The notes: generated by a model from the letters alone, not told the origin. Shown: positions 53,386 to 61,753, counted from the first letter of the stretch. The stretch is DNA of 64,000 nucleotides from Scalindua sp964344685 (GCA_964344685.1 CAYFOK010000014.1:1-64000), one strand, 5' to 3'. Translations and numbers: made by a program.

Positions 53386-54095
53386 GTATTGGCCCAGGCA
53401 ACATGGAAAACATGAGTATCAGGGCAGTTAATGTAATAAAGGGTTCTGACTGTGTTATTGGCTATAAGACATATATTAATTTAATTAAGGATCTGGTTGA
53501 AGGCAAAGAGGTTATTAACTCAGGAATGCGTGCTGAGATCGACCGAGCTGCCCTGGCTATCAAAAAAGCAGAAGAGGGAAAAATTGTTTCTGTAATAAGC
53601 AGCGGGGATGCGGGTGTGTTTGGAATGGCAGGTCTGGTACTAGAGGTTGCAAAAAATGCTGAACAAAAAATCCCAGTTGAAATTGTACCAGGAATTCCAT
53701 CTGAGAATGCAGCAGCAGCGCTTCTGGGAGCACCGCTGATGCATGATCACGTTACTATAAGCCTGAGTGATCTGCTCACCTCCTGGGACGTTATTGAGAA
53801 AAGGGTAAGGCTCGCGGCAGAGGGAGACTTTGTAGTTGTTCTGTATAATCCGAAAAGTTCAGAGAGAAAATGGCAGATTGAAAAGACTGTTGAGATATTG
53901 TTAAGCAGGAAACCGTATGATACGCCCGTTGGTATTGTCAAAAGTGCAATGCGAAAAAAACAAAATATAATAATCACGGATCTCGGTTCAGTCTTGGAAC
54001 ACCATATAGATATGACCACAATATTGATTGTTGGGAATTCAACAACCTTTGTTTTTGATAAATATATGATAACAAAGAGAGGTTATAACGTTTGA
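53379..54095 (+). CDS. cobJ: Precorrin-3B / cobalt-precorrin-3 C17-methyltransferase
   Basis: SAM-dependent corrin ring-contraction methyltransferase (CobJ/CbiH). 238 residues: VVGIGPGNMENMS at the start, VISSGDAGVFGMAGLV with the SAM loop, and VEIVPGIPSENAAAALLGAPLMHD (in parts). The only usual start is the GTG at 53379, just before the glycine-rich strand, yet codons upstream in the same frame (GKLYV) match the normal family start, so initiation is unusual. Overlaps cbiG and cobK. Confidence 0.9.
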   Translation: MVGIGPGNMENMSIRAVNVIKGSDCVIGYKTYINLIKDLVEGKEVINSGMRAEIDRAALAIKKAEEGKIVSVISSGDAGVFGMAGLVLEVAKNAEQKIPVEIVPGIPSENAAAALLGAPLMHDHVTISLSDLLTSWDVIEKRVRLAAEGDFVVVLYNPKSSERKWQIEKTVEILLSRKPYDTPVGIVKSAMRKKQNIIITDLGSVLEHHIDMTTILIVGNSTTFVFDKYMITKRGYNV

Positions 54096-54883
54096 TATTA
54101 GTAATGTCCGGTACGGAAGAGGGTAAGGAGATCGTTAAAAGACTGAATGAAAAAGGTGAAAATATAATTACAACAGTAGCTACCGAATACGGGCACAAAA
54201 TATATGAAAAAATAGGATTGGGGCACCTATGTATTCAGGGAAGACTCGACATAAATGAGTTGTCTGAATTTATTCGAGAGAAAGACGTAGGCATATTAAT
54301 TGATGCCACTCATCCATATGCAACACAGGCATCTCTTAATGCAATAAAGGCAAGTGAAAAGAACGGAATTAAATATATCAGGTTCCAGAGATCTTCATCG
54401 GTCAGTAAAGAAGGAGAAATTGGTGAAATTGATGTAGGCAATTTTGGGTTTGTACATTTAGTTACGGATATGGATGAAGCGGTAAGTTGGTGCAGTAAAT
54501 CTGACAAAAAGAGAATATTATTAACTACCGGTTTTTCTACTGCTGAAAAGTTTGCACATTTAGTAGATGAAAAAGAAATTTATATCAGGATCCTGCCAAT
54601 GCCTGCCCATATTGAACAGTGTGTCAAAATGGGTATCAAACCATCAAACATTCTCGCGTTACAGGGGCCTTTTTCATTAGAATTTAACAAGGCAATATAC
54701 AATCAATATAATATTGATGTTGTGGTTACCAAAGATAGCGGCAAGACAGGGGGTGTTCCTGAAAAGATTCAGTCAGCAAGTGATGCAGGAATTGATATAG
54801 TAATAATTAAGAGAGATGAGATTGATTATCCTGTAAAATGCTCTTCTATTGATGAGGTCTTTGGGTTTTTGGGGATAGGCTAG
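54092..54883 (+). CDS. cobK: Precorrin-6A / cobalt-precorrin-6A reductase
   Basis: NADPH-dependent reductase (CobK/CbiJ). 263 residues with ILVMSGTEEGKEIVKRL at the start, LIDATHPYATQASLNAI in the middle and ILALQGPFSLEFNKA followed by VTKDSGKTGGVPEK near the end, all typical. The TTG start overlaps the cobJ stop by 4 nt. Third and last gene of the cluster; the remaining cob/cbi genes are not in the window. Confidence 0.92.
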   Translation: MILVMSGTEEGKEIVKRLNEKGENIITTVATEYGHKIYEKIGLGHLCIQGRLDINELSEFIREKDVGILIDATHPYATQASLNAIKASEKNGIKYIRFQRSSSVSKEGEIGEIDVGNFGFVHLVTDMDEAVSWCSKSDKKRILLTTGFSTAEKFAHLVDEKEIYIRILPMPAHIEQCVKMGIKPSNILALQGPFSLEFNKAIYNQYNIDVVVTKDSGKTGGVPEKIQSASDAGIDIVIIKRDEIDYPVKCSSIDEVFGFLGIG

Positions 54884-54897
54884 ACAAGATTGATGAG

Positions 54898-54925
54898 TGA
54901 CTATTGACTAATGACTAATGACAAA
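54898..54925. repeat. Heptamer tandem repeat
   Basis: Four successive 7-mers just after cobK: TGACTAT, TGACTAA, TGACTAA, TGACAAA. Such short heptamer arrays are known as dispersed repeats in some bacterial genomes. A decayed look-alike is at about 46972. Confidence 0.6.
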
Positions 54926-55041
54926 TGGTATAGAAATGATGTATAATCATGCATCACGCTGGTAAAATTCATACTATTTGTTTATGATATGCTCTTCTAA
55001 TATAAACAGTAGTATACTGTAATTGAATGAAAGGAGTTTTA

Positions 55042-55545
55042 ATGAAAGGTATAATGAAAGTCAAAATAGTTTTGGCTGTCTTTGTTTTTTTTGCATGTAT
55101 TGTTTGCATGATAATGAAAGACGTTAATGCTCAACATACAGATGTTTTCAACCTTTATAAGGACAAGGGCCCGGAAAAAGAAGGTCTTGCTAGAGATGTT
55201 AAACCTGATGCACCGGAAGCAGAATGGATTGAAGTAGAAAATCGTTTTAAGTATAAAGTCTCAGTGGATAAGAGTAAATATGAGGCAAAGGACCTTACTA
55301 TGGCAGATATTGAGCTTTGGGAGATTGTGGACAAGTCACCATTTGAGTGGCATCAGGTTGATTATTATCTGGAGGGTGATATTGAAGAGATACATTTGAG
55401 GACTTTTGGTAAACAGAATTGTATTCGTAAGCGAAAGGGGAGTTTATTTTGGCTTAAGGATGGAAAGAAGTGTGTTTATTGGACAAAATGGTCTACATGG
55501 GATTGCAGACCTGAAGAAGAAAGGGATATTGCTATGTACCCATAG
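55042..55545 (+). CDS. Exported protein of unknown function
   Basis: 167 residues. The N-terminus (about 1-30: basic, then a long hydrophobic stretch ending VNA) is a likely signal peptide. The mature part is acidic to neutral, with NRFKYKVSVDKSKYEAKDLT, WHQVDYYLEGDIEEIHLRTF (in parts), three Cys in the last 45 residues (QNCIRK, KKCVYW, WDCRPE) and many Trp. I do not recognise the family. The start at 55042 follows AAAGGAG; ATG at 55027 is less likely. It has its own SD and is probably monocistronic. Confidence 0.65.
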   Translation: MKGIMKVKIVLAVFVFFACIVCMIMKDVNAQHTDVFNLYKDKGPEKEGLARDVKPDAPEAEWIEVENRFKYKVSVDKSKYEAKDLTMADIELWEIVDKSPFEWHQVDYYLEGDIEEIHLRTFGKQNCIRKRKGSLFWLKDGKKCVYWTKWSTWDCRPEEERDIAMYP

Positions 55546-55682
55546 ATATAATCCATATGTTTAAAATATGTTATTTTCTATTGACTTACAGAATAAAATA
55601 TGATTACATATCTAAACTGTAATGGTTATCGATTAGAGCATGAAAAAAATTCTAAATTTTTATTTCAGGAGATAATTTAAAG

Positions 55683-56102
55683 ATGGCGGAATTAGTTAAT
55701 GAAAATAGAATTGGCAGTGCGAAGGGGAGTGCGGTAGAGGACGCAGTAAATGCGAACTTTCAAGGAGAGACTGCTGAAGTTGGTCTCTATCTGGCAATGT
55801 CCAGACAGGCACAAAGGGAGGGCTATCCGGAGATAGCCGAAGCATTGAAATCACTTGCAATGGATGAAGCATGGCATGCAGCACGTTTTGCTGAACTGAA
55901 CGGAAAAATAAGTGAATCTACAAAAGAAAATTTAGAAAAAATGCTGTCAGGTGAACAAGGTGCTAATAAAGGCAAGAAAAATGCATCTGTTAAAGCAAAA
56001 GAGGCAGGGGTGGATGAAGCAGGAAATTTCTTTGATGAGTCGTCACAAGATGAAGCCCGTCACGCAAAGACCCTTGAAGGATTACTGAAAAGATATTTCT
56101 AA
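55683..56102 (+). CDS. Rubrerythrin-type ferritin-like protein
   Basis: 139 residues with the di-iron four-helix domain of rubrerythrin: NFQGETAEVGLYLAMSRQA, MDEAWHAARFAELNG and SSQDEARHAKTLEGLL, giving the E / E-x2-H / E / E-x2-H ligands. There is no rubredoxin domain. Expected to reduce peroxide in anaerobes, using an electron donor it lacks itself. A strong terminator follows 44 bp downstream. Confidence 0.9.
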   Translation: MAELVNENRIGSAKGSAVEDAVNANFQGETAEVGLYLAMSRQAQREGYPEIAEALKSLAMDEAWHAARFAELNGKISESTKENLEKMLSGEQGANKGKKNASVKAKEAGVDEAGNFFDESSQDEARHAKTLEGLLKRYF

Positions 56103-56145
56103 ATGGAATGACTGTTATAGGACTATATATTTATCATAATCATAT

Positions 56146-56184
56146 AAAATGCGAAGCTTAACCAAAATTAAGCTTCGCATTTTT
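56146..56184. terminator. Strong bidirectional intrinsic terminator
   Basis: A perfect 16-bp stem: AAAATGCGAAGCTTAA (56146-56161) pairs with TTAAGCTTCGCATTTT (56168-56183), loop CCAAAA. Flanking A and T runs let it work on both strands. It ends the rubrerythrin transcript and could also stop the gene at 56505 on the other strand. Confidence 0.85.
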
Positions 56185-56504
56185 AGTTTGGACATTAAAC
56201 ATCAGGAAAATCTTTATCTATTAGAGTTTATGTTTGTCTGCTATTGAAGTCTCAATAGTCTGATAGCATAAGTTTCGGATTGTATCGGATAAAACCGGAG
56301 CAACATGGGGTGAGGTACTCATTCTGCTGTAGAACAGATATATTTGTTTAGTTTAGATGTAACTACCAGAACTTTCTTATCACTGTTAACTCACTCATGT
56401 TGATAACTCTTTTTTGGTAGCTTGATTTCACAGGTTAGTTTTGAAAATGTTTAAATGATGATGAATTTTGCACTGCTGTTTCTTTAAATTATTTTCCTTT
56501 ATGC
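56185..56504. other. Intergenic region, no gene seen
   Basis: About 320 bp between the terminator and the hypothetical gene on the minus strand. AT-rich; no frame, tRNA or strong palindrome recognised. Confidence 0.4.
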
Positions 56505-56828
56505 TTACGCATATGATATTTTTGTTATTGGGTAATTAACACTCGTGCCAGTTCTGTCTTTGGCCCGTACGTGTGTCCAAGGCTCTTCACCATCAGTCAT
56601 CCTTACGAAGTGAAAAGGTAGTGGCTGTCGCTGCTTCGGTCCACCACTCGGATTGATTGTAATATTAATTGTTAAAATCTTTTCATCGGTAACATGGTCT
56701 TCATCCTGTTCCGCAATTACTTCGTCATCAAAGGAATCAACCATAGCGATACCATCAACTCTCAGGAATTTTGTTTTTGCCCTTAAATCCCATTCTGCCT
56801 TTGTAATCTTAATTTTCATAGTTTCCAT
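56505..56828 (-). CDS. Conserved-looking hypothetical protein
   Basis: 107 residues, no signal peptide or membrane helix. It begins METMKIKITKAEWDLRAKTK, has an acidic centre (DSFDDEVIAEQDEDHV) and a C-terminal half with NPSGGPKQRQPLPFHFVRM and EEPWTHVRAKDRTG. The alternation of short strands suggests a beta-sandwich. I do not recognise a family. The start may be the Met four codons in (56819). Coding is supported by a well-formed frame flanked by non-coding DNA. Confidence 0.5.
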   Translation of the reverse strand: METMKIKITKAEWDLRAKTKFLRVDGIAMVDSFDDEVIAEQDEDHVTDEKILTINITINPSGGPKQRQPLPFHFVRMTDGEEPWTHVRAKDRTGTSVNYPITKISYA

Positions 56829-57075
56829 ATGGTCTTTGATTTCCTTATTTAAAGTTTAAATTATCAGTATTTCTGTTTAAATCATACAGAAATTACATTA
56901 ACAGATACACAGGTAATTGCAAGCCAAAAAAGCATGTTTTCCTTACTGTTATTTAATTTAAAAGTGTTTTAATAAAGTTCAGAAACAAAGAAATTTGGTG
57001 ACTTTAATGGAATTTGTTATAAAATAAAAGATTGAATATAATAATTCGTATCAGCCTGAAATGGAGGAAAACGAG

Positions 57076-58212
57076 ATGTATGTTACTGGAATTGGCAGGA
57101 CAAAGTTTGGCACTCTCACAGAATCAATGCCTGAATTGATTTACCAGGCAATGTATAATGCTGTTAACGATAGCCCGATTTCCATTGAAGAGATAGAAGC
57201 AGTATACGTTAGTAATTTTATTGGTGGCCCATCTGAGAAGCAGTTGCATTTGAACTCAGTTGTCTCCAGTCTGCTTCCAGAACTTAGACTTCCGATTATA
57301 CGTGTGGAGACGGCATGTGCATCCGGCAGCAGTGCTCTATATCAGGCGATAATCGCTTTATCACGATTTGAAAACATTCTTATAGTTGGTGTTGAGAAAA
57401 TGACTAATGCAACTTCTGCTGAGAGCTCTCAGAACCTGGGTATGGCAGGAGATCGTGCGGCAGATCAGATGCAGGGTTTGATTTTCCCTGCGCATTATGC
57501 TTTGGTTGCACAACAGCACATGCAGAAATTCGGTACAACCCATGAAGACCTGGAATTAGTTGCTTTAAAAAACCATAATAACTCCAGATTAAACCCATTA
57601 GCCCATTTCAGCCATAAAGATGTAACCATTGAAATGATAAAAAATGCTCCTGTGATTGCTTCTCCATTAAACCTGTTTGACTGTTCACCAATTTCAGATG
57701 GTGCTGCCGCAGTTGTAATTTCAAAAAACAGTATAAGCGACAGGGATGTAAAGGTGACAGGTTCGGCTCTGGCCACAGATCACATCTCTTTGTCTCATCG
57801 AAAAGTACACACTTCTCTTGAAGCCGCAAAAGTGGCCAGCAAACAGGCATACGAACTTGCGGGAGTTACACCCGAAGATCTTGATATAGTGGAGGTCCAC
57901 GACTGTTTTACAATCAATGAGCTTGTAGCTATGGAAGATCTAGGAATATGCAAACCGGGAGAAAGTAAAGATTGGGTCAGGGAGGAGAGGACATCAATCA
58001 AGGGTGATATGCCGATAAATACTGACGGAGGTTTAAAGGCAGACGGACATCCTATAGGCGCTACCGGACTTGCCCAGGTGTTTGAAGTAACGACTCAACT
58101 GCGGGGCGAAGCCGGAGAACGTCAGGTAAATGGAGCTGAGGTCGGCCTTACACACAACATTGGCGGTGTAGGTGGAACTGCCGTAGTGCACATTCTTGAA
58201 AGGAGGAGTTGA
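57076..58212 (+). CDS. Thiolase-family protein, SCP-x / archaeal acetoacetyl-CoA thiolase type
   Basis: 378 residues. The nucleophilic Cys is in VETACASGSSALYQAI near residue 87, with C-terminal GGLKADGHPIGATG (active His) and VGLTHNIGGVGGTAVVHIL. In ordinary biosynthetic thiolases the last motif has a second Cys (CxGGGxG); here Asn is in its place, as in SCP-x and archaeal thiolases that work with DUF35 proteins. It would condense or cleave 3-ketoacyl-CoA. ATG at 57076 follows GGAGG by 8 nt. The next gene, 4 bp later, carries a DUF35 domain. Confidence 0.87.
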   Translation: MYVTGIGRTKFGTLTESMPELIYQAMYNAVNDSPISIEEIEAVYVSNFIGGPSEKQLHLNSVVSSLLPELRLPIIRVETACASGSSALYQAIIALSRFENILIVGVEKMTNATSAESSQNLGMAGDRAADQMQGLIFPAHYALVAQQHMQKFGTTHEDLELVALKNHNNSRLNPLAHFSHKDVTIEMIKNAPVIASPLNLFDCSPISDGAAAVVISKNSISDRDVKVTGSALATDHISLSHRKVHTSLEAAKVASKQAYELAGVTPEDLDIVEVHDCFTINELVAMEDLGICKPGESKDWVREERTSIKGDMPINTDGGLKADGHPIGATGLAQVFEVTTQLRGEAGERQVNGAEVGLTHNIGGVGGTAVVHILERRS

Positions 58213-58216
58213 GAAC

Positions 58217-59323
58217 ATGGTATACGAGTGTGAAGATTGTCGGAAACAATGGTACTATAATGTTAAGAAATGTATCTTCTGTCAGGGGGATGTTATAGAA
58301 TTACCTCCTGCTAAAAGTACTGTTAGAGGAGTCACTAAGATAGAAATCCCTTCACCCGGGCACACCCGCGTTCCTTATTGTGATCTTTTGTTAGAGGATG
58401 AATATGGAAACTTTGAAATAAGGAAATCATATTCAGATCATGAGCTGGGAGAGATGCTGGAGGCAGAGTCGAGAGAGACTAAAAAGGTAGCCAAGGAGAG
58501 AACTGTTGGTATTGTAGGTGCGGGAACCATGGGAAGTGGTATTGCGCAAGTTTGTGCTCAAACAGGATATCATGTCCTCATGATTGACAGGCATATAGAT
58601 ACTGCAAAAAAATCACTGGAAAAAATAGATAAGGCACTTTCCAAGTCAACAAAGGATGAAATAAAACAAGAAATCCTTGGCAGAATTAAGGCAACAGCCA
58701 ACTTATACGAGATGGAGCATGCTGACCTTATTATAGAGGTATTAACAGAGGATATGGAACTTAAGAAGGAGGTTTTCAGGGAATTAGATAATGAGTGTTC
58801 TAAGGAGACTATCTTTGCGACTAATACATCTTCCCTTTCTGTAACGGAGTTATCTGAGGTGCTTAAAGACCCAGGCAGGCTAGTAGGTCTCCACTTCTTC
58901 AATCCGGTACCGAGAATGAAGCTGGTAGAGATAGTGCGGTCAAAGAACACATCAGAGGAAACACTCGAGTATGCAAAGGAGATTGCGTTTGAATTAGATA
59001 AGACACCGGTGATTACAGGCGATGCCCCAGGCTTTATTGTTAATCGTCTTCTTCTTATTTTCTTGAACGAAGCAATTGATAAATATTCAGATGGCACTTC
59101 AACTGCTGCAGATATTGATAAGGCTGTAACACTGGGACTTAATCACCCGATGGGGCCGCTGGCATTATCGGATCTAATTGGTCTTGACGTTTGTAAGGCA
59201 ATTCTGGATGTTTTATACCAGGGCTACAAAGACCCCAGGTACAAACCATGTAAAACACTCTGTGAGATGGTTGATAAGGGTACTCTAGGCAGAAAGAGTG
59301 GAGAGGGGTTTTATAAGTACTAA
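58217..59323 (+). CDS. DUF35-3-hydroxyacyl-CoA dehydrogenase fusion protein
   Basis: 368 residues in two parts. Residues 1-80 form a DUF35-like unit: a rubredoxin-type zinc ribbon with Cys at 5, 8, 19 and 22 (ECEDC, KCIFC), then an OB-fold stretch including TRVPYCDLLLEDEYGNFE. Residues about 95-368 are a complete 3-hydroxyacyl-CoA dehydrogenase: VGIVGAGTMGSGIAQVCA (NAD loop), LHFFNPVPRMKLVEIV with the catalytic His and Glu, and GFIVNRLLL, ending KSGEGFYKY. In archaea DUF35 proteins bridge thiolase to its partner enzyme, so here the reductase may be wired to the thiolase next door. The start at 58217 follows AGGAGGAG. Confidence 0.85.
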   Translation: MVYECEDCRKQWYYNVKKCIFCQGDVIELPPAKSTVRGVTKIEIPSPGHTRVPYCDLLLEDEYGNFEIRKSYSDHELGEMLEAESRETKKVAKERTVGIVGAGTMGSGIAQVCAQTGYHVLMIDRHIDTAKKSLEKIDKALSKSTKDEIKQEILGRIKATANLYEMEHADLIIEVLTEDMELKKEVFRELDNECSKETIFATNTSSLSVTELSEVLKDPGRLVGLHFFNPVPRMKLVEIVRSKNTSEETLEYAKEIAFELDKTPVITGDAPGFIVNRLLLIFLNEAIDKYSDGTSTAADIDKAVTLGLNHPMGPLALSDLIGLDVCKAILDVLYQGYKDPRYKPCKTLCEMVDKGTLGRKSGEGFYKY

Positions 59324-59449
59324 TACTTGACTCGTATTTTCACAAATTAATTAAATAAAGGACTGCAAGCAAGAGGAAAAAACACTAAGATGAAAATAGT
59401 TCTTATGAACAGATAATAAATAATAAATGGCTACCGATTAAAGCAGATT

Positions 59450-60811
59450 ATGAATAATAACGAAAAACTTATTGAAGAGCTGGCAGATAAAATCAAAAGT
59501 GGGGATGTTCAGCCTTGGAAGGCGGAATCGGTCCTACTGGAAGAGTATGGTGTAACTGCACCAGAACAATTCCAGATAGCGGCTTTGAGTAGAAGGAAGT
59601 GTATAGAGGAATTAACAGGTAATACATTTAACTATTTAAAGATGCCTGATAAACCTTATTTATTGCAATGGCGTTGTCCTAAAGATAATTCTGTATTGCA
59701 TCTGGAAGCCAGGGATTCGGATACGACCTGTAATAACTGTGGGTCTATTCTAGAGCCTTATGGGAATAAAGATGATAGATATCTGCCGTTAGTTAATAAT
59801 TATATCGGTGGTTCAGAAGAGTATTATTCCTCGGCGGGTCAAATAAGGGTTTATGGAGATATCGATAAAACCTTTACAAATCTATTAGCTTATGGTCCTG
59901 GATTTGGATCTATAGGGATCAGCGTCGGATGTTTTCGTATCAACAAACTGGGTGGTGCTGAAGTAAGAGTTGGCAAGTGGGCTGGAGCATCACGAAATTT
60001 AGGATATGTTTTTGAAAGTGAGAATGAGCGTGAAAAAGCTGTTTCAGTAGCTAAAAAGTCTATTCCAACCTTGAGGAGAGAGATGGAGGAGAAGTATCTG
60101 TCAGAATTCAGCGGAGAGATATACGAGATTGAATATGTTAGAAGACAGCATCATGGCCAGTTTTTTATATATATCTGTTTTTATACAAGGTTTGAACATG
60201 CCAGAGGACACGGAGTTACTTCAGCAGCTGTAGGATTTGCCAGGGGGCGGCTGGATGAGGAATTTACGTCGAAAGGCGTTGCATATATACAGAGCCTTAT
60301 CGCTATGGGTTTAGATGGAGATTTGAAGCCGTCTTCTCGAAACCGTCGTGGGCGTTATGTCTCTGCACAGGTTAAAGTACCTATACCTGCTTATGAGAAG
60401 ATGAGCAAAACCAGTATTGATAAATTACTGTCATATATGGAGATTGACCGTCAGGGTGTTATGCAGGAACAGGGCTGGTTCCTTTATTCAGGGATGGGAG
60501 GAGAAATTATTCCCGCACTATACCGTGGAACAAAGGTAAATCCGCGACCGTATAACGTCTCCTGTACAGAAAACGTGTATGTTGAAATCAGGGGTGATAA
60601 TTTAATATTTGGTGTAGAGCTACCCAACCTTGAAGTAGGTGCTGCATCTAACAGAGAAGGGCCGATTTGCCCAACAGCCAGGGAAGTCCTTAAGATTATG
60701 GGAATTGGGACATCCAGGGAATTTGCGGCTGCTGCTGCGGCGATAACCTTGGCTGGAGAGTTTAACTTCACATTGCTTCATCTGCGTGGTGAAATGTATG
60801 TAAATAAATAG
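59450..60811 (+). CDS. Divergent HMG-CoA-reductase-like protein with inserted Cys motif
   Basis: 453 residues. Three regions resemble HMG-CoA reductase: the N-terminal helices (LADKIKSGDVQPWKAE ... AALSRRKCIEELTG, about 10-60), a central stretch (SIGISVGCFRINKLGGAEVRVGKWAGASRN in parts, about 153-182, like the TEEGAL-to-MTRAP region), and the C-terminus (VELPNLEVGAASNREGP and FAAAAAAITLAGEFN, about 390-440, like the PSLEVGTVGGGT and AGEL segments). Between them is a Cys-containing insertion (C76, C94, C97, with H84). The catalytic Glu of ENVIG is Asn here (VNNYIGG), the DAMGMN motif is replaced by HARGHGVTSA, and the C-terminal His segment is missing. So it is probably not a normal reductase. 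It follows the thiolase and DUF35-HBD genes by 126 bp. Confidence 0.55.
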   Translation: MNNNEKLIEELADKIKSGDVQPWKAESVLLEEYGVTAPEQFQIAALSRRKCIEELTGNTFNYLKMPDKPYLLQWRCPKDNSVLHLEARDSDTTCNNCGSILEPYGNKDDRYLPLVNNYIGGSEEYYSSAGQIRVYGDIDKTFTNLLAYGPGFGSIGISVGCFRINKLGGAEVRVGKWAGASRNLGYVFESENEREKAVSVAKKSIPTLRREMEEKYLSEFSGEIYEIEYVRRQHHGQFFIYICFYTRFEHARGHGVTSAAVGFARGRLDEEFTSKGVAYIQSLIAMGLDGDLKPSSRNRRGRYVSAQVKVPIPAYEKMSKTSIDKLLSYMEIDRQGVMQEQGWFLYSGMGGEIIPALYRGTKVNPRPYNVSCTENVYVEIRGDNLIFGVELPNLEVGAASNREGPICPTAREVLKIMGIGTSREFAAAAAAITLAGEFNFTLLHLRGEMYVNK

Positions 60812-60815
60812 TAAA

Positions 60816-60868
60816 TGCCATATTGGCAGCAAAAAAAAACAATTCTGTTTCAGGGTGCCAATGTGGCA
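60816..60868. repeat. Pair of 13-bp palindromes
   Basis: TGCCATATTGGCA (60816-60828) and TGCCAATGTGGCA (60856-60868), each of form TGCCA-N3-TGGCA, with centres 40 bp apart. They can also pair with each other as a 13-bp hairpin with one wobble. They start five bases after the stop of the HMGR-like gene and lie 145 bp before the response regulator. Could be paired operator sites or a weak terminator. Confidence 0.5.
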
Positions 60869-61012
60869 GAATTGATATTGTATAAAAAAAAAGCTTAAAT
60901 CACGTGTTTATTGACGCTTACGAATATTATGATTGAGTTATTCATCAGGAATTTATTGGCATTTTGTTTGCTGATATTCACCAGATAAATAATTTTTAAT
61001 TAATGCAATAAT

Positions 61013-61417
61013 ATGATGACACTGTTGAAACGAGATAAGGCAAATTACAGGATCTTAATAACCGATGATGATGACGATTGTCGTTCTAGTCTGAATGATA
61101 TATTCGAGCCTGAAGGTTACACAACATATCTGGCAAGTTGTGGGAAAGAGGCTGTTGAGATTGCAAAACACGAATTGTTGCATTTGCTGATTTTGGATGT
61201 ACACATGCCTGATTTTAGCGGCTTTGAGACATTTGAATTTATTAAAGAAGAGAAACAAATACCGATTCCATGCATTTTTGTATCCGCAGATACCTCTAAA
61301 GATTTGAAGTTTGAGGCTATCGAGGCAAATGCGTATACATTAATATCCAAGCCGATAAACAAAGAGATAATTAAGTACGCGGTTGAACAATCACTTGAAA
61401 AGTACTATTGGAAATAA
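61013..61417 (+). CDS. Stand-alone response-regulator receiver domain
   Basis: 134 residues, one receiver domain with no output domain. The acidic pair is in RILITDDDDD, the phosphoacceptor Asp in LLILDVHMPDFSGFE, the Ser/Thr switch in IFVSADTS and the conserved Lys in LISKPIN. It would relay phosphate from a histidine kinase not in this window. It lies 48 bp before groES; co-transcription is possible. Confidence 0.9.
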   Translation: MMTLLKRDKANYRILITDDDDDCRSSLNDIFEPEGYTTYLASCGKEAVEIAKHELLHLLILDVHMPDFSGFETFEFIKEEKQIPIPCIFVSADTSKDLKFEAIEANAYTLISKPINKEIIKYAVEQSLEKYYWK

Positions 61418-61465
61418 ATTAATAAATTATTAAGTTATTTAAACCTTAGAAAGGAGTTAACAACA

Positions 61466-61753
61466 ATGAAAACAAAACCTTTAGGAGAAAAGATTTTAGT
61501 TAAAAGATTCGAAGCGGAAGAAAAGACTGCTGGAGGTATTGTATTACCAGATGCCGCTAAAGAGAAACCAAAAGAAGGGAAAATAATTGCTCTGGGCGAT
61601 GGTAAATTGCTGGACAGTGGTGAAAGAGCAAAGTTTCAAGTAAAAAAAGGAGATAGAGTTGTATTTACATCTTACGCGGGAACTGAGATTGATATTGACG
61701 GCGACGAGTACCTGTTAATGTCTGAAGATGATATTCTTGCAATAATTGAATAG
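61466..61753 (+). CDS. groS: Co-chaperonin GroES
   Basis: 95-residue lid of the GroEL folding chamber. It begins MKTKPLGEKILVKRFEAEEK and has the mobile loop EEKTAGGIVLPDAAKEKP (in parts), GDRVVFTSYAGTEI and a C-terminal SEDDILAIIE. SD AAAGGAG is strong. No CIRCE inverted repeat was seen before it. Confidence 0.97.
   Translation: MKTKPLGEKILVKRFEAEEKTAGGIVLPDAAKEKPKEGKIIALGDGKLLDSGERAKFQVKKGDRVVFTSYAGTEIDIDGDEYLLMSEDDILAIIE

Noticed and set aside
61418..61465. CIRCE/HrcA operator before groS
   Set aside because: No TTAGCACTC-N9-GAGTGCTAA-like inverted repeat is present.
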